Positions 24,318-30,356 of a stretch of DNA of 40,557 nucleotides are shown here, piece after piece. The stretch comes from a virus. Position 1 is the first letter of the stretch; every line of letters starts with the position of its first letter. The notes beneath the pieces are model-generated. The model had not been told where the DNA came from, did not search any database, and worked only from the letters and a program-made list of their open reading frames with translations. Position numbers and translations under genes: made by a program. Location of the stretch: IMG/VR virus record IMGVR_UViG_3300048625_000174, positions 1-40,557 of that record, one strand, 5' to 3'.

Positions 24318-24455
24318 TTTTTCTTGCTGAATTTTGTGCGCAATAGTAAAACCCCTGATGAAGAATTCTTTCTCCATCGGGGTGCATTTAACGCCAGCCA
24401 GCATTGATTGAAGCGCACTGCGAGCTTCATTGAGTGTGTCTTTTTGGTCAGTCAT
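24285..24455 (-). CDS. small helical protein, unknown
   Basis: A 56-residue protein starting MTDQKDTLNEARSALQSM and ending EKLFAILEIIRK, with one Cys (VKCTPMEKEFF). It is the last gene of the minus-strand early operon, and its 3' end overlaps the convergent endolysin gene by 33 bases. Start ATG 24455 overlaps the stop of the upstream membrane peptide by 8 bases (ATGACTGA). Unknown function; protein-like composition and tight coupling support it. Confidence 0.6.
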   Translation of the reverse strand: MTDQKDTLNEARSALQSMLAGVKCTPMEKEFFIRGFTIAHKIQQEKLFAILEIIRK

Positions 24456-24561
24456 TCATAAACTCGACAACGTAAATAAATCCGATCAGTACGGCAACAG
24501 TCAGGCCAACACCAAGAGCCAGCAAGAAAATTATCAGAGCGATGTTTTCTATAGCGTCCAT
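24448..24561 (-). CDS. 37-residue membrane peptide
   Basis: Begins MDAIENIALIIFLLALGVGL and continues TVAVLIGFIYVVEFMND: one membrane helix with acidic ends. It overlaps the upstream two-helix membrane gene by 13 bases and the downstream gene by 8. Too short for a family call, but codon order and overlap pattern match the rest of the operon. Confidence 0.55.
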   Translation of the reverse strand: MDAIENIALIIFLLALGVGLTVAVLIGFIYVVEFMND

Positions 24562-24749
24562 GTTACTTTCCCATTCTCACGAAGTATGCGCAGGCGTAGC
24601 GCAAAGCCCCATGCAAGCGCCCAAACGATCCAGAGGATGCGATGCTCCATGCTCCAGTTTGCAGGGCTTCTATCCCAATTTACCAAGCCAATGAGCACAT
24701 AGATTACGGCCAGCATGATTGGATATGCAATGTGGTCGATGTATTTCAT
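24549..24749 (-). CDS. small two-helix membrane protein
   Basis: The 66-residue protein has two hydrophobic segments, residues ~7-24 (AYPIMLAVIYVLIGLVNW) and ~36-52 (HRILWIVWALAWGFAL), with a basic C-terminal end. No family recognised. Its start overlaps the upstream stop (ATGA). Membrane location is predicted from hydrophobicity only. Confidence 0.65.
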   Translation of the reverse strand: MKYIDHIAYPIMLAVIYVLIGLVNWDRSPANWSMEHRILWIVWALAWGFALRLRILRENGKVTWTL

Positions 24750-24940
24750 TTTGTAATCCCGTTCTTTTCAAGAAATGATCTGATGATTTCACGAGCCGCG
24801 CCCATTCGGTGCGGATTCGGAGCCATGTTGTAGTCACTGAGAATCTCCGTGATCTCTTGGTCTGTTAGGTCAAGCAGTTTTAGTTTTTCCTTGTACCCAA
24901 CCTCACGGTAAGGTACGGTGATGCCAATGGGCTTTCTCAT
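24746..24940 (-). CDS. small early protein, unknown
   Basis: A 64-residue soluble protein: MRKPIGITVPYREVGYKEKL, a helix LLDLTDQEITEILSDYN, then RMGAAREIIRSFLEKNG. Compact and charged, it could be a small DNA- or protein-binding helix bundle, but no motif decides this. ATGA overlaps on both sides place it firmly in the operon. Confidence 0.65.
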   Translation of the reverse strand: MRKPIGITVPYREVGYKEKLKLLDLTDQEITEILSDYNMAPNPHRMGAAREIIRSFLEKNGITK

Positions 24941-25023
24941 TTTTCGTCTCTCATGCTTGCTATTTCAAAACAGAAATAAGTCAGCGCAATACCGAACCAC
25001 ATTCCATAAATAAATGTCATCAT
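24937..25023 (-). CDS. 28-residue membrane peptide
   Basis: MMTFIYGMWFGIALTYFCFE followed by IASMRDEK: a hydrophobic helix with a short charged tail. A strong GGAGG stands 6 bases before ATG 25023, and both ends form ATGA overlaps. The strong ribosome binding site is the main reason to accept so short a gene. Confidence 0.55.
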   Translation of the reverse strand: MMTFIYGMWFGIALTYFCFEIASMRDEK

Positions 25024-25058
25024 TTCCTGCCTCCACCACGTTTACGCCAGCCACTCAT
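25020..25058 (-). CDS. 12-residue basic minigene
   Basis: MSGWRKRGGGRK, joined to the gene before and the gene after by ATGA overlaps, with GGAGAAG about 6 bases before its ATG. Its GGTGGAGGC codons also create the ribosome binding site of the next gene. It may be a coupling element rather than a functional peptide. Confidence 0.35.
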   Translation of the reverse strand: MSGWRKRGGGRK

Positions 25059-25864
25059 GTGTTCTTCTCCTTGAGTTTGGCTTCAATACTTTCATGTAAA
25101 GGTATGCCCTTGTACACACCTGCATAGGCTTGATTTATTTCATCATCCGTCAACCCTCCCCACGGCTTCTGTGCTGGTTGTGGTGTGGTGTACTCAACAT
25201 CAATCATTTCATGCACTGGGCAGTTTGGGCAGCGTCTTTTACTGTATTCAAAGTATGGTTTGTAACCACAACTGTCCATGTTGCACCGAGATTCGCATTC
25301 GGCGTTGTGGTTAAGCACCAAGGCTTTCCAATCAGGCTCACCCTGCTCTTGCTTTGGTTGCCCAAAATTACGTTGGTCTTTCAGCGCTTTGCACGTTTCT
25401 GTCTTTCGGCAGTATTTGCAATTCCATGTGTCGCTGTTGGTGCATTGCGCCACAGGCTCACCCTGCTCTTGCTTTGGTTGTGATGTGATTAACTTTTCAG
25501 AATGGATGATTCCTTTATGCAAAACACCATCCCATTTTTCTTCAGTTGCCACGGCCTGCTGTTCTAACTGCTCATCCATCCCATATATTTTCATGTGTTT
25601 ATCACCTTCCAATTTCATCAAAATACCAATTGGTTCCAGCATACTAATCACAGGCTTACCCTGCTCTTGCTTGATAACAGGGTCAAACACAATGCCTCCA
25701 CATCGAGCGCATACATTGCCATCCTGCTCTTGCTTGGCTAGTGCTTCTTTGCCTAGTCTTAATGCTTCATGAAAATCGTCACCATCAAAAGGAATTTTGT
25801 CTTCATTGATGCAAGACAAAACATATTCCATTTCAAAAATCAATGCTTGTAATGCTTGTTTCAT
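25055..25864 (-). CDS. Cys-containing early protein with KQEQG repeats
   Basis: The 269-residue protein starts MKQALQALIFEMEYVLSCIN and then contains four copies of a KQEQ(G)(E/K)P linker between short domains. Cys pairs occur in VCARCGG, WNCKYCRKTETC, and ESRCNMDSCGY with RRCPNCPVH, so metal binding is plausible. The C-terminus (PWGGLTDDEINQAY) is a motif common in small accessory phage proteins. The linker copies are also direct DNA repeats. ATG 25864 is chosen because it overlaps the upstream stop; a longer reading from 25972 would run over two other genes. Confidence 0.7.
   Translation of the reverse strand: MKQALQALIFEMEYVLSCINEDKIPFDGDDFHEALRLGKEALAKQEQDGNVCARCGGIVFDPVIKQEQGKPVISMLEPIGILMKLEGDKHMKIYGMDEQLEQQAVATEEKWDGVLHKGIIHSEKLITSQPKQEQGEPVAQCTNSDTWNCKYCRKTETCKALKDQRNFGQPKQEQGEPDWKALVLNHNAECESRCNMDSCGYKPYFEYSKRRCPNCPVHEMIDVEYTTPQPAQKPWGGLTDDEINQAYAGVYKGIPLHESIEAKLKEKNT
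25333..25745. repeat. four dispersed repeats encoding EQG linkers
   Basis: The core CCTGCTCTTGCTT occurs near 25342, 25462, 25660 and 25733. The first two copies share 28 identical bases (25333-25360 and 25453-25480); the other two are degenerate. On the minus strand they encode the KQEQG linkers of the gene at 25055-25864, so recombination between copies could shuffle or delete its small domains. Confidence 0.75.
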
Positions 25865-25965
25865 AGCGGGGCATCCTCTGTTTGAGCGCGTTGTTGTTGC
25901 GCGTATTCTTTGATTTGCTTGGCAGTCCAAGGCGTTGGTGGGCAGGTGGGGAAGGGCCAGCTCAT
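25861..25965 (-). CDS. 34-residue early protein (WPFP...PWTAKQI type)
   Basis: MSWPFPTCPPTPWTAKQIKE then YAQQQRAQTEDAPL. I know this WPFP...W(T)..QI.eYa...r..aP pattern from small proteins of Burkholderiales prophages; no function is known to me. ATGA overlaps at both ends. High Pro content at the N-terminus and a helix at the C-terminus. Confidence 0.6.
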   Translation of the reverse strand: MSWPFPTCPPTPWTAKQIKEYAQQQRAQTEDAPL

Positions 25966-26192
25966 GCTTCACCTCTTGATCGAATTAACTTGGCGCACCA
26001 TTCATATTGCACATCGTTGTTATCAAAAGCATCTTCTGCTTCTTTTTCACAAATCTTTGCACACGCCTCACGCTCTTTAGCTGCTACCAGTTTGGCAAAG
26101 GCTTTGAAGTGCTCTCCCAATCCTTCGTAAACAGACAAGTCTTGCCAGAATCCAGCTTCTTTAGCCATCTCAATGATTTCATTCTGAGTCAT
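25962..26192 (-). CDS. small early protein, unknown
   Basis: The 76-residue protein starts MTQNEIIEMAKEAGFWQDL and contains HFKAFAKLVAAKEREACAKI and EWCAKLIRSRGEA, a combination common in small phage proteins of unknown function. ATG 26192 is chosen because AAGGGG lies 9 bases upstream. Longer in-frame starts (26201, 26315) would run through the separate zinc-finger gene and give an unnatural N-terminus. Confidence 0.7.
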   Translation of the reverse strand: MTQNEIIEMAKEAGFWQDLSVYEGLGEHFKAFAKLVAAKEREACAKICEKEAEDAFDNNDVQYEWCAKLIRSRGEA

Positions 26193-26340
26193 AACAGTCA
26201 TCCCCTTCTTTTTCAACAGGCTCAACACCAGAGCCGTGGCACTTACGGCAAGTTGAGCCGTCATACATTCCTTCACCAGAGCCGCTGCACCATGAGCAGA
26301 TTTCGTCTTCGTCATCAATGTCTTCTCCTAGTTCATCCAA
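26179..26340 (-). CDS. small zinc-finger protein (CxxCxGxG type)
   Basis: The core reads DDEDEICSWCSGSGEGMYDG, then STCRKCHGSGVEPVEKEGDD. Two CxxCxGSG knuckles resemble DnaJ-type zinc fingers and a common class of ~50-residue phage proteins. The start is uncertain. TTG 26340 is the outer limit used here and an ATG at 26358 lies further out, but the only good ribosome binding site (AGGAG 26329-26325) points to an ATT at 26319, right where relatives normally begin. It overlaps both neighbours in other frames. Confidence 0.68.
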   Translation of the reverse strand: MDELGEDIDDEDEICSWCSGSGEGMYDGSTCRKCHGSGVEPVEKEGDDCYDSE

Positions 26341-26660
26341 GGAGGAGGAAATACCCATTGAGTTTTTTTTGGTGTGTAAATTTCTCTAGGCTTTTCTGGC
26401 TCAAACTTTGACTTGCGCAGCTCAAGTCCAGCTTCTGTCTTTGGTCGCTCCGCGCTGACAGGCTTTGGAATAATTTTCCAAACAGCAGACATTGGGCCTT
26501 GTCGAGACTTAACCCAATGATCGACATAAACCAAGTCCATTCTTGAAATTGCATCCCTAGCAACCTTGTCATCAATTCCAGATGCAAGACAGATTTCTCT
26601 CATGGTTAATCCATCTGGGTTCTCGGTTAGCAGTTTGCTGATCCAGTCTTTTGCTCTCAT
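26328..26660 (-). CDS. winged-helix DNA-binding protein
   Basis: The 110-residue protein begins MRAKDWISKLLTENPDGLTM, then REICLASGIDDKVARDAISR, MDLVYVDHWV. Residues ~15-60 follow a winged helix-turn-helix layout (helix, turn, recognition helix, beta wing with a Lys-Ser-Arg-Gln tip). The C-terminus is Pro/Lys/Glu-rich and flexible. A transcription or replication accessory role within the early operon is likely. ATGA overlap with the upstream gene. Confidence 0.7.
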   Translation of the reverse strand: MRAKDWISKLLTENPDGLTMREICLASGIDDKVARDAISRMDLVYVDHWVKSRQGPMSAVWKIIPKPVSAERPKTEAGLELRKSKFEPEKPREIYTPKKTQWVFPPPWMN

Positions 26661-26818
26661 AGGATTGACAGTGCAACAAGCATCACCAACATGAAGGCAG
26701 ATGCGATATTCATCAAGCGCTCAGTCAAGCAAACTTTGCGACCAAATGGGCCTTCAATCGCTGGCATATATGGATGCTTCAACCCAATAAATTCTTTACC
26801 AACTAGGTAAATGTTCAT
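26657..26818 (-). CDS. small protein with C-terminal membrane helix
   Basis: 53 residues: a soluble part (MNIYLVGKEFIGLKHPYMPA, then IEGPFGRKVC) and a hydrophobic C-terminal helix (LMNIASAFMLVMLVALSIL). AAGGAG 6 bases before ATG 26818 fixes the start; a longer open frame upstream is a shadow of the next gene. Function unknown. Confidence 0.68.
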   Translation of the reverse strand: MNIYLVGKEFIGLKHPYMPAIEGPFGRKVCLTERLMNIASAFMLVMLVALSIL

Positions 26819-27015
26819 TTTTGCTCCTTGTCGATTTCCTGCATTGCCCTGCGCAAGTACACGGCTTGATCGAGACACTCTTCGTATGCGTGTTGAAGCC
26901 ACTCGCGCAGCTCTAACGGGTTGTTCTGTACGCTGACTCCGTACTTGGACATGCCAAGCATCTGACGCGCAGCGATGTCGGCGCAGACTTTTGCTTCGAT
27001 TCCTTCTGCCGTCAT
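26815..27015 (-). CDS. conserved small early phage protein
   Basis: The 66 residues from ATG 27015 include VCADIAARQMLGMSKYGVSV and ELREWLQHAYEECLDQAVYL, then RRAMQEIDKEQK. This R.Q.G..KYG....(N)PL.LREWLqHAYEE.LDqavYlrra signature is common in phages infecting proteobacteria; it is helical and of unknown function. ATGA overlap with the upstream HTH gene supports the start. Confidence 0.78.
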   Translation of the reverse strand: MTAEGIEAKVCADIAARQMLGMSKYGVSVQNNPLELREWLQHAYEECLDQAVYLRRAMQEIDKEQK

Positions 27016-27212
27016 ACAACCACCACATCGCTGCGTTTCTGGTTGGCCAGCCAAGTCTTTACGTCCTCTTCATCCCAGACGACACGGTTTGAGCCTGGCA
27101 TCACAATACGCGGAGGCAAAGTCTCTGGACGGCGCGAAACATCCACGCGAACAGTCACCGGAGAACGGCCAAGAATCTCAGCCAAGTCTTTGATTTTCAA
27201 TAATTTTTTCAA
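27012..27212 (-). CDS. AlpA/excisionase-like HTH protein
   Basis: A 66-residue DNA-binding protein: LLKIKDLAEILGRSPVTVRV is a MerR/AlpA-type helix-turn-helix, followed by PPRIVMPGSNRVVWDEEDVK and WLANQ, the wing and dimerisation part usual for excisionase-like regulators. It is the first gene after an intergenic gap with promoter-like sequence, so it may regulate that promoter. No integrase was found for it to partner, so a transcriptional role is more likely than excision. Confidence 0.78.
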   Translation of the reverse strand: MKKLLKIKDLAEILGRSPVTVRVDVSRRPETLPPRIVMPGSNRVVWDEEDVKTWLANQKRSDVVVV

Positions 27213-27246
27213 TTTATTTCCTATCTATCGTTGTTGCGATGAAAAG

Positions 27247-27277
27247 AGTATATCACAGAATGTTAAACATACTCACA
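27247..27277 (-). promoter_or_regulatory. possible promoter/operator for distal early genes
   Basis: On the minus strand TATACT (27252-27247) is preceded directly by CTGTGA, the half-site seen beside the -10 box at 31681 and 35652. A palindrome ATGTTAAACAT (27260-27270) and a second TGTGA lie upstream. The -35 element is poor, so activation or regulation is likely if this is used. Confidence 0.45.
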
Positions 27278-27283
27278 AATTTT

Positions 27284-27589
27284 TTATTCTTTGACGAAGA
27301 TGCCGTCTGGAGTCAGATAGCCCTTGCGGTCTTTGATTTCGTTGTAAGCCAATTCAAGGCATGACACCAAGTCAATGTCAGCCGTGGCGCAACCCATAAT
27401 CAAAGTCACCAAGATGTCTCCATAGGCATCCTTCATTGCAGCATCATCCTTCATGCGAATGGCATCGCGCAATTCCATGACTTCCTCAATAGTCTTCTTC
27501 AGTTGCGCCTTTGGGTTGCTGTTCTGCACGATTCCTCGCGCTTCGCCCCATTGGATAACCTTCATCTCTAATTCGCGGTATGTGCTCAT
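27284..27589 (-). CDS. mazG: MazG-like nucleotide pyrophosphohydrolase
   Basis: 101 residues of the all-alpha NTP pyrophosphohydrolase type. The metal-binding pattern is visible as KTIEEVMELRDAI (Glu 35, 36, 39) and KDAYGDILVTLIMG (Asp 54, Asp 58). Phage MazG proteins hydrolyse (d)NTPs or (p)ppGpp-like alarmones and may keep the host in a growth-like state; which substrate applies here is not visible. Start overlaps the upstream HTH gene stop (ATGA). Confidence 0.83.
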   Translation of the reverse strand: MSTYRELEMKVIQWGEARGIVQNSNPKAQLKKTIEEVMELRDAIRMKDDAAMKDAYGDILVTLIMGCATADIDLVSCLELAYNEIKDRKGYLTPDGIFVKE

Positions 27590-27777
27590 TTTCTGACTCC
27601 AAAAACGTCAATGTCTGCTTTCAATTTGCCACGGCTCAACTTCTGAATCTTCAGCTGTGCCATTGCGGGGATACGGCCACGAGTGCGCCAGTTGCTGATG
27701 CAAGGCTCGCAGACCTCTAAGACCTCAGCCAGCTTGCGCTGTGTCTTGTAATGTTTTATTGCTTGTTCCAAGGTCAT
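27586..27777 (-). CDS. Cro/YdaS-like HTH protein
   Basis: A 63-residue protein: LEQAIKHYKTQRKLAEVLEV followed by CEPCISNWRTRGRIPAMAQL. This is the helix-turn-helix of small Cro or YdaS-like regulators, with the W..RG.IP box after the recognition helix. The C-terminus (KADIDVFGVRK) is short and basic. It lies between the helicase and mazG with ATGA overlaps at both ends. It is a candidate for the protein that binds the TCACA-NN-TGTGA sites. Confidence 0.8.
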   Translation of the reverse strand: MTLEQAIKHYKTQRKLAEVLEVCEPCISNWRTRGRIPAMAQLKIQKLSRGKLKADIDVFGVRK

Positions 27778-30356
27778 ACAGACTCCAAATTGTTCACAGT
27801 TGTGATTGTAGCATTCAGCTCCTTAAGCTGTTTAGGCTTCATGCGCAAGATTTCCGAGCGAGTGTGGCCACAGGTGTCGAGTGGGCCAAATCCAGTTTTG
27901 GCTTGTATGGCCATCAATTTATCGAAAACCAAGTTCTGTAACTCCTGCTTAGCAAGCCTAGCCTCAATGATCTTCTCGGCCCTGCCACGACTCATTCCTT
28001 GAGCAACCAGCTCATGAACAGTCTGAGCCTTGCCTTGCTGCACGAATCTGTCACGGCGCATCTTCTCGATCTGAGCCTGCTCAATTTCCTTCAGCTCTCC
28101 GTCAACGTGCTCAATCTTTCGAGCTTTGATCTCGTATTCATGGCCACAGGCTGGACAAAACGGCGCTGGAGCGTGAATTGCAAAGCACTTGGGGCATGAC
28201 TTCACTTTTACATCGTCTTCGTCGTCAAAGTCTGATTTACGCTTCTTTTTCTTTACGCCTTCCAGCGTCCAGACTCGCTCCTCATCTGGCAAGCCATGAC
28301 GCATTACGTTGCCAGCATGGTCGAGAATGATTGCAGTCTTTCCAACCGCAGGACGCAAGGCTCTGCCCCATCTTTGCATGGCATTCACCAGCGACTGAGT
28401 GGGAGCCAGATCAATCACGCAATCAATGGTCACATCCTTTTGCGCAATGCTGGCCAGATCGAAGCCCTCGCTCAAGATATTGACGTTGGTGATGACAGAA
28501 ATACTGCCGTCAGCGAAGTCAATGATCGCCTTGTCACGCTCAGAATCGTCAGTGCCACCGTCAATGTGAGCCGCAGGTATGCCATTGGCATTGAACTCGG
28601 CTGCAACGTGTTTGCTATGCTCCACAGACACGCAGAAGATGGCCGTCTTCTTGCCCATTGCATGTTTGCGCCAATGCATGATCGCGTCACCCGTGATCTT
28701 TGGCTTGTCAACAACATCTTGGAGTTCTTTTGTCGCGAAATCACCCATCCGTGTTTTTACCGATGAGACATCAATCTGATGCTGCGCGGTGAATACTCGG
28801 TACGGAGACAGGAACCCGCTTTCTATCAGCCAAGTCATGGGCGGAGCCTCGATGATCGTGTCGGCATAACCTCCGTGACCTTTGCCTAAACCCTTGCCAT
28901 CAAGACGCTCTGGTGAGGCTGTAACTATCAGGCCGACATTGCCTGACTCAACAACATATTTATCCATAATTTTTCCCCACATCGTGCCTTCTGTGACGTG
29001 ATGGCAGTTATGAACAAGAATGTCATTTGCAAAATAATTATGGTTTCCTTCTACTTCAATGTTGTAGACAAAACCGTCTGAAAGCAATCCTCCAAATTTT
29101 CCGTCACTTGTTTGTTCGTGAATCTCAACACTTTCCACCCAAACGATTGAAGAAGCTCTGTCTTTTTCGCGTCTTGAGCCTTTCTCTCCAAAGACAGATG
29201 ACTCAAGCCATCCACCTCGATTGCAATCATTAACTGTGGAATCGCAACATCCACCTTGTAGCACGGCGGATAACCCATTCCTCTTGCTATTCCAGTGGTT
29301 ACAACATGTTCCGATACAACTCCGCTGAACTCCTCCTTGAGCCTCAGAAATATTGCAGCTTGAGCATCCGTCATTCCGCGACCATTCCCGCCACGAGAAA
29401 CTGGCTTGTGGCCCATAGCAATCAATGTTGCTCTCATCTTCTGACGCGCTTCTATTGACCTCATAGGATTTCTTGCCTTCATCCTGTCTGATGCATACTT
29501 CCTGTTTGTCTTTGCCATCGTTTCCGACGATAGCTTTGATCTGTAAGCATTCGAACAAATCTTTCCGCAAAAAACCCATCCTGGTTTTTTCATTCTCTCT
29601 ACCTGGTATTTGGTTTCTATCTTTACAGTCGCTCCGCATTGTTTGCAGTTTGAAAATTGGCATGCCTGGTTTAAGTTCTTTTGCATTGAAATATCCGTAA
29701 GAAGGAATAAAAAATGGATGTCCATCAGTACATGAAACATTGCTTCCATCGCTGAAATTAATGGTGCACATAGACTTTGGACGACTTTTAAAAAGTTTAA
29801 TGATGCGCTTTGACTCAACTATACCAGTTAAGTGATTGACAGACCTCACCATGTCACCAATTTTTAAAGAATCTATGCTTTTTCCATCAATTTTTGTTCC
29901 AGCAGGAAAGCATTCATCCTGTATTACGATAGTTTTTGCTTTTCTCCCAAGTTTTTTTGATAGGTTATTTAATGCTGAATCAATGACATCAAACCTTCCA
30001 ACCATTGTTTGAACCGAGCCAACCATCGTTGAAGATGATGAATCAACAAACGAAGCGCCAAATGCCTTGAACTGCGCAATCTTGATCTGACGAACCAGCG
30101 ATGAGGGCGCGATGACGTTGTGAGGCAATGCGAACCTGGCCAGCGACAAGCTGATCTGGCGGATGATCTCTTTGCGGTGAGCTGCAATGATGATGGCGCT
30201 ACCTTTTTCAGCTGCATTTTTTGCAATGTAGCTAAACATGACAGTCTTGCCAGCGCCAGTTGCGGCGACAACCAGAGGGCATTTGTAGCCTTCAGAGTAT
30301 GCGACTCGAACCTCATTGACTACATCTTGCTGGTATGGACGGAGGGAGATTGTCAT
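27774..30356 (-). CDS. SF2 DEAD/DEAH-type helicase interrupted by an intein
   Basis: The precursor has 860 residues: N-extein 1-148, intein 149-450, C-extein 451-860; the spliced helicase would have 558. Helicase motifs: LRPYQQDVV, Walker A AATGAGKT (31-38), AHRKEI (motif Ia), motif II DE|CHH split by the intein, TASPERLDGKGLG (III), then NVNILSEGFDLASI (V) and MQRWGRALRP (VI). A CPKC...CPAC zinc knuckle follows the helicase core. It probably unwinds or remodels DNA in replication or recombination. Without splicing, motif II is broken, so the enzyme should be inactive until the intein is removed. ATGA overlaps link it to genes on either side. Confidence 0.92.
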   Translation of the reverse strand: MTISLRPYQQDVVNEVRVAYSEGYKCPLVVAATGAGKTVMFSYIAKNAAEKGSAIIIAAHRKEIIRQISLSLARFALPHNVIAPSSLVRQIKIAQFKAFGASFVDSSSSTMVGSVQTMVGRFDVIDSALNNLSKKLGRKAKTIVIQDECFPAGTKIDGKSIDSLKIGDMVRSVNHLTGIVESKRIIKLFKSRPKSMCTINFSDGSNVSCTDGHPFFIPSYGYFNAKELKPGMPIFKLQTMRSDCKDRNQIPGRENEKTRMGFLRKDLFECLQIKAIVGNDGKDKQEVCIRQDEGKKSYEVNRSASEDESNIDCYGPQASFSWREWSRNDGCSSCNISEAQGGVQRSCIGTCCNHWNSKRNGLSAVLQGGCCDSTVNDCNRGGWLESSVFGEKGSRREKDRASSIVWVESVEIHEQTSDGKFGGLLSDGFVYNIEVEGNHNYFANDILVHNCHHVTEGTMWGKIMDKYVVESGNVGLIVTASPERLDGKGLGKGHGGYADTIIEAPPMTWLIESGFLSPYRVFTAQHQIDVSSVKTRMGDFATKELQDVVDKPKITGDAIMHWRKHAMGKKTAIFCVSVEHSKHVAAEFNANGIPAAHIDGGTDDSERDKAIIDFADGSISVITNVNILSEGFDLASIAQKDVTIDCVIDLAPTQSLVNAMQRWGRALRPAVGKTAIILDHAGNVMRHGLPDEERVWTLEGVKKKKRKSDFDDEDDVKVKSCPKCFAIHAPAPFCPACGHEYEIKARKIEHVDGELKEIEQAQIEKMRRDRFVQQGKAQTVHELVAQGMSRGRAEKIIEARLAKQELQNLVFDKLMAIQAKTGFGPLDTCGHTRSEILRMKPKQLKELNATITTVNNLESV
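29007..29912 (-). mobile_element. intein in helicase motif II, with endonuclease gene overprinted inside
   Basis: 302 codons. Block A is CFPAGTKIDGKSIDSLKIGD with Cys1 at helicase residue 149. Block B is SCTDGHPFF with the TxxH pair (Thr 210, His 213). Block F is GFVYNIEVEGNHNYFAND. Block G is ILVHN with the penultimate His and terminal Asn 450, followed by Cys +1. All splicing residues are present. Residues ~241-404 are Cys/Ser/Gly-rich and show no family pattern; they are the shadow translation of a homing endonuclease gene that uses the +1 frame of the same strand. No LAGLIDADG domain exists in the intein frame. Confidence 0.9.
29051..29686 (-). CDS. Vsr/EDxHD-type homing endonuclease nested in the intein
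   Basis: 211 residues read in the +1 frame relative to the helicase. In order: Cys4 zinc finger (Cys 14, 17, 40, 44), an NPMRSIEARQKMRATLIAMG segment, GHKPVSRGGNGRGMT, and a Vsr-like nuclease YKVDVAIPQLMIAIEVDGLS with Glu 157, Asp 159, His 163 and Asp 172 (the EDxHD pattern), closing GWKVLRFTNKQVTENLED. This is the family I know from I-Bth0305I and the endonucleases of fractured, split-intein genes. ATG 29686 has a weak GGA upstream; an earlier in-frame ATG (29818) adds unrelated residues. The last ~20 codons overlap intein block F. Confidence 0.87.
   Translation of the reverse strand: MQKNLNQACQFSNCKQCGATVKIETKYQVERMKKPGWVFCGKICSNAYRSKLSSETMAKTNRKYASDRMKARNPMRSIEARQKMRATLIAMGHKPVSRGGNGRGMTDAQAAIFLRLKEEFSGVVSEHVVTTGIARGMGYPPCYKVDVAIPQLMIAIEVDGLSHLSLERKAQDAKKTELLQSFGWKVLRFTNKQVTENLEDCFQTVLSTTLK

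Noticed and set aside
24352-24382. Hairpin CCCC-T-GATG/CATC-GGGG after the endolysin gene as a terminator
   Set aside because: One base bulges, the loop is long, no T-run follows, and the region codes for the small minus-strand gene.
25278-25772. 164-codon plus-strand open frame rich in Cys and Ser
   Set aside because: Antisense to the EQG-linker gene; its repeats (SPCSCFGC) are reverse readings of the linker DNA.
26193-26315. N-terminal extension of the 25962-26192 gene to ATG 26315
   Set aside because: The extension is the shadow of the zinc-finger gene in another frame, and ATG 26192 has its own AAGGGG.
29687-29818. Longer start (ATG 29818) for the nested endonuclease
   Set aside because: The added 44 residues are the shadow of conserved intein block B and do not resemble the endonuclease family.
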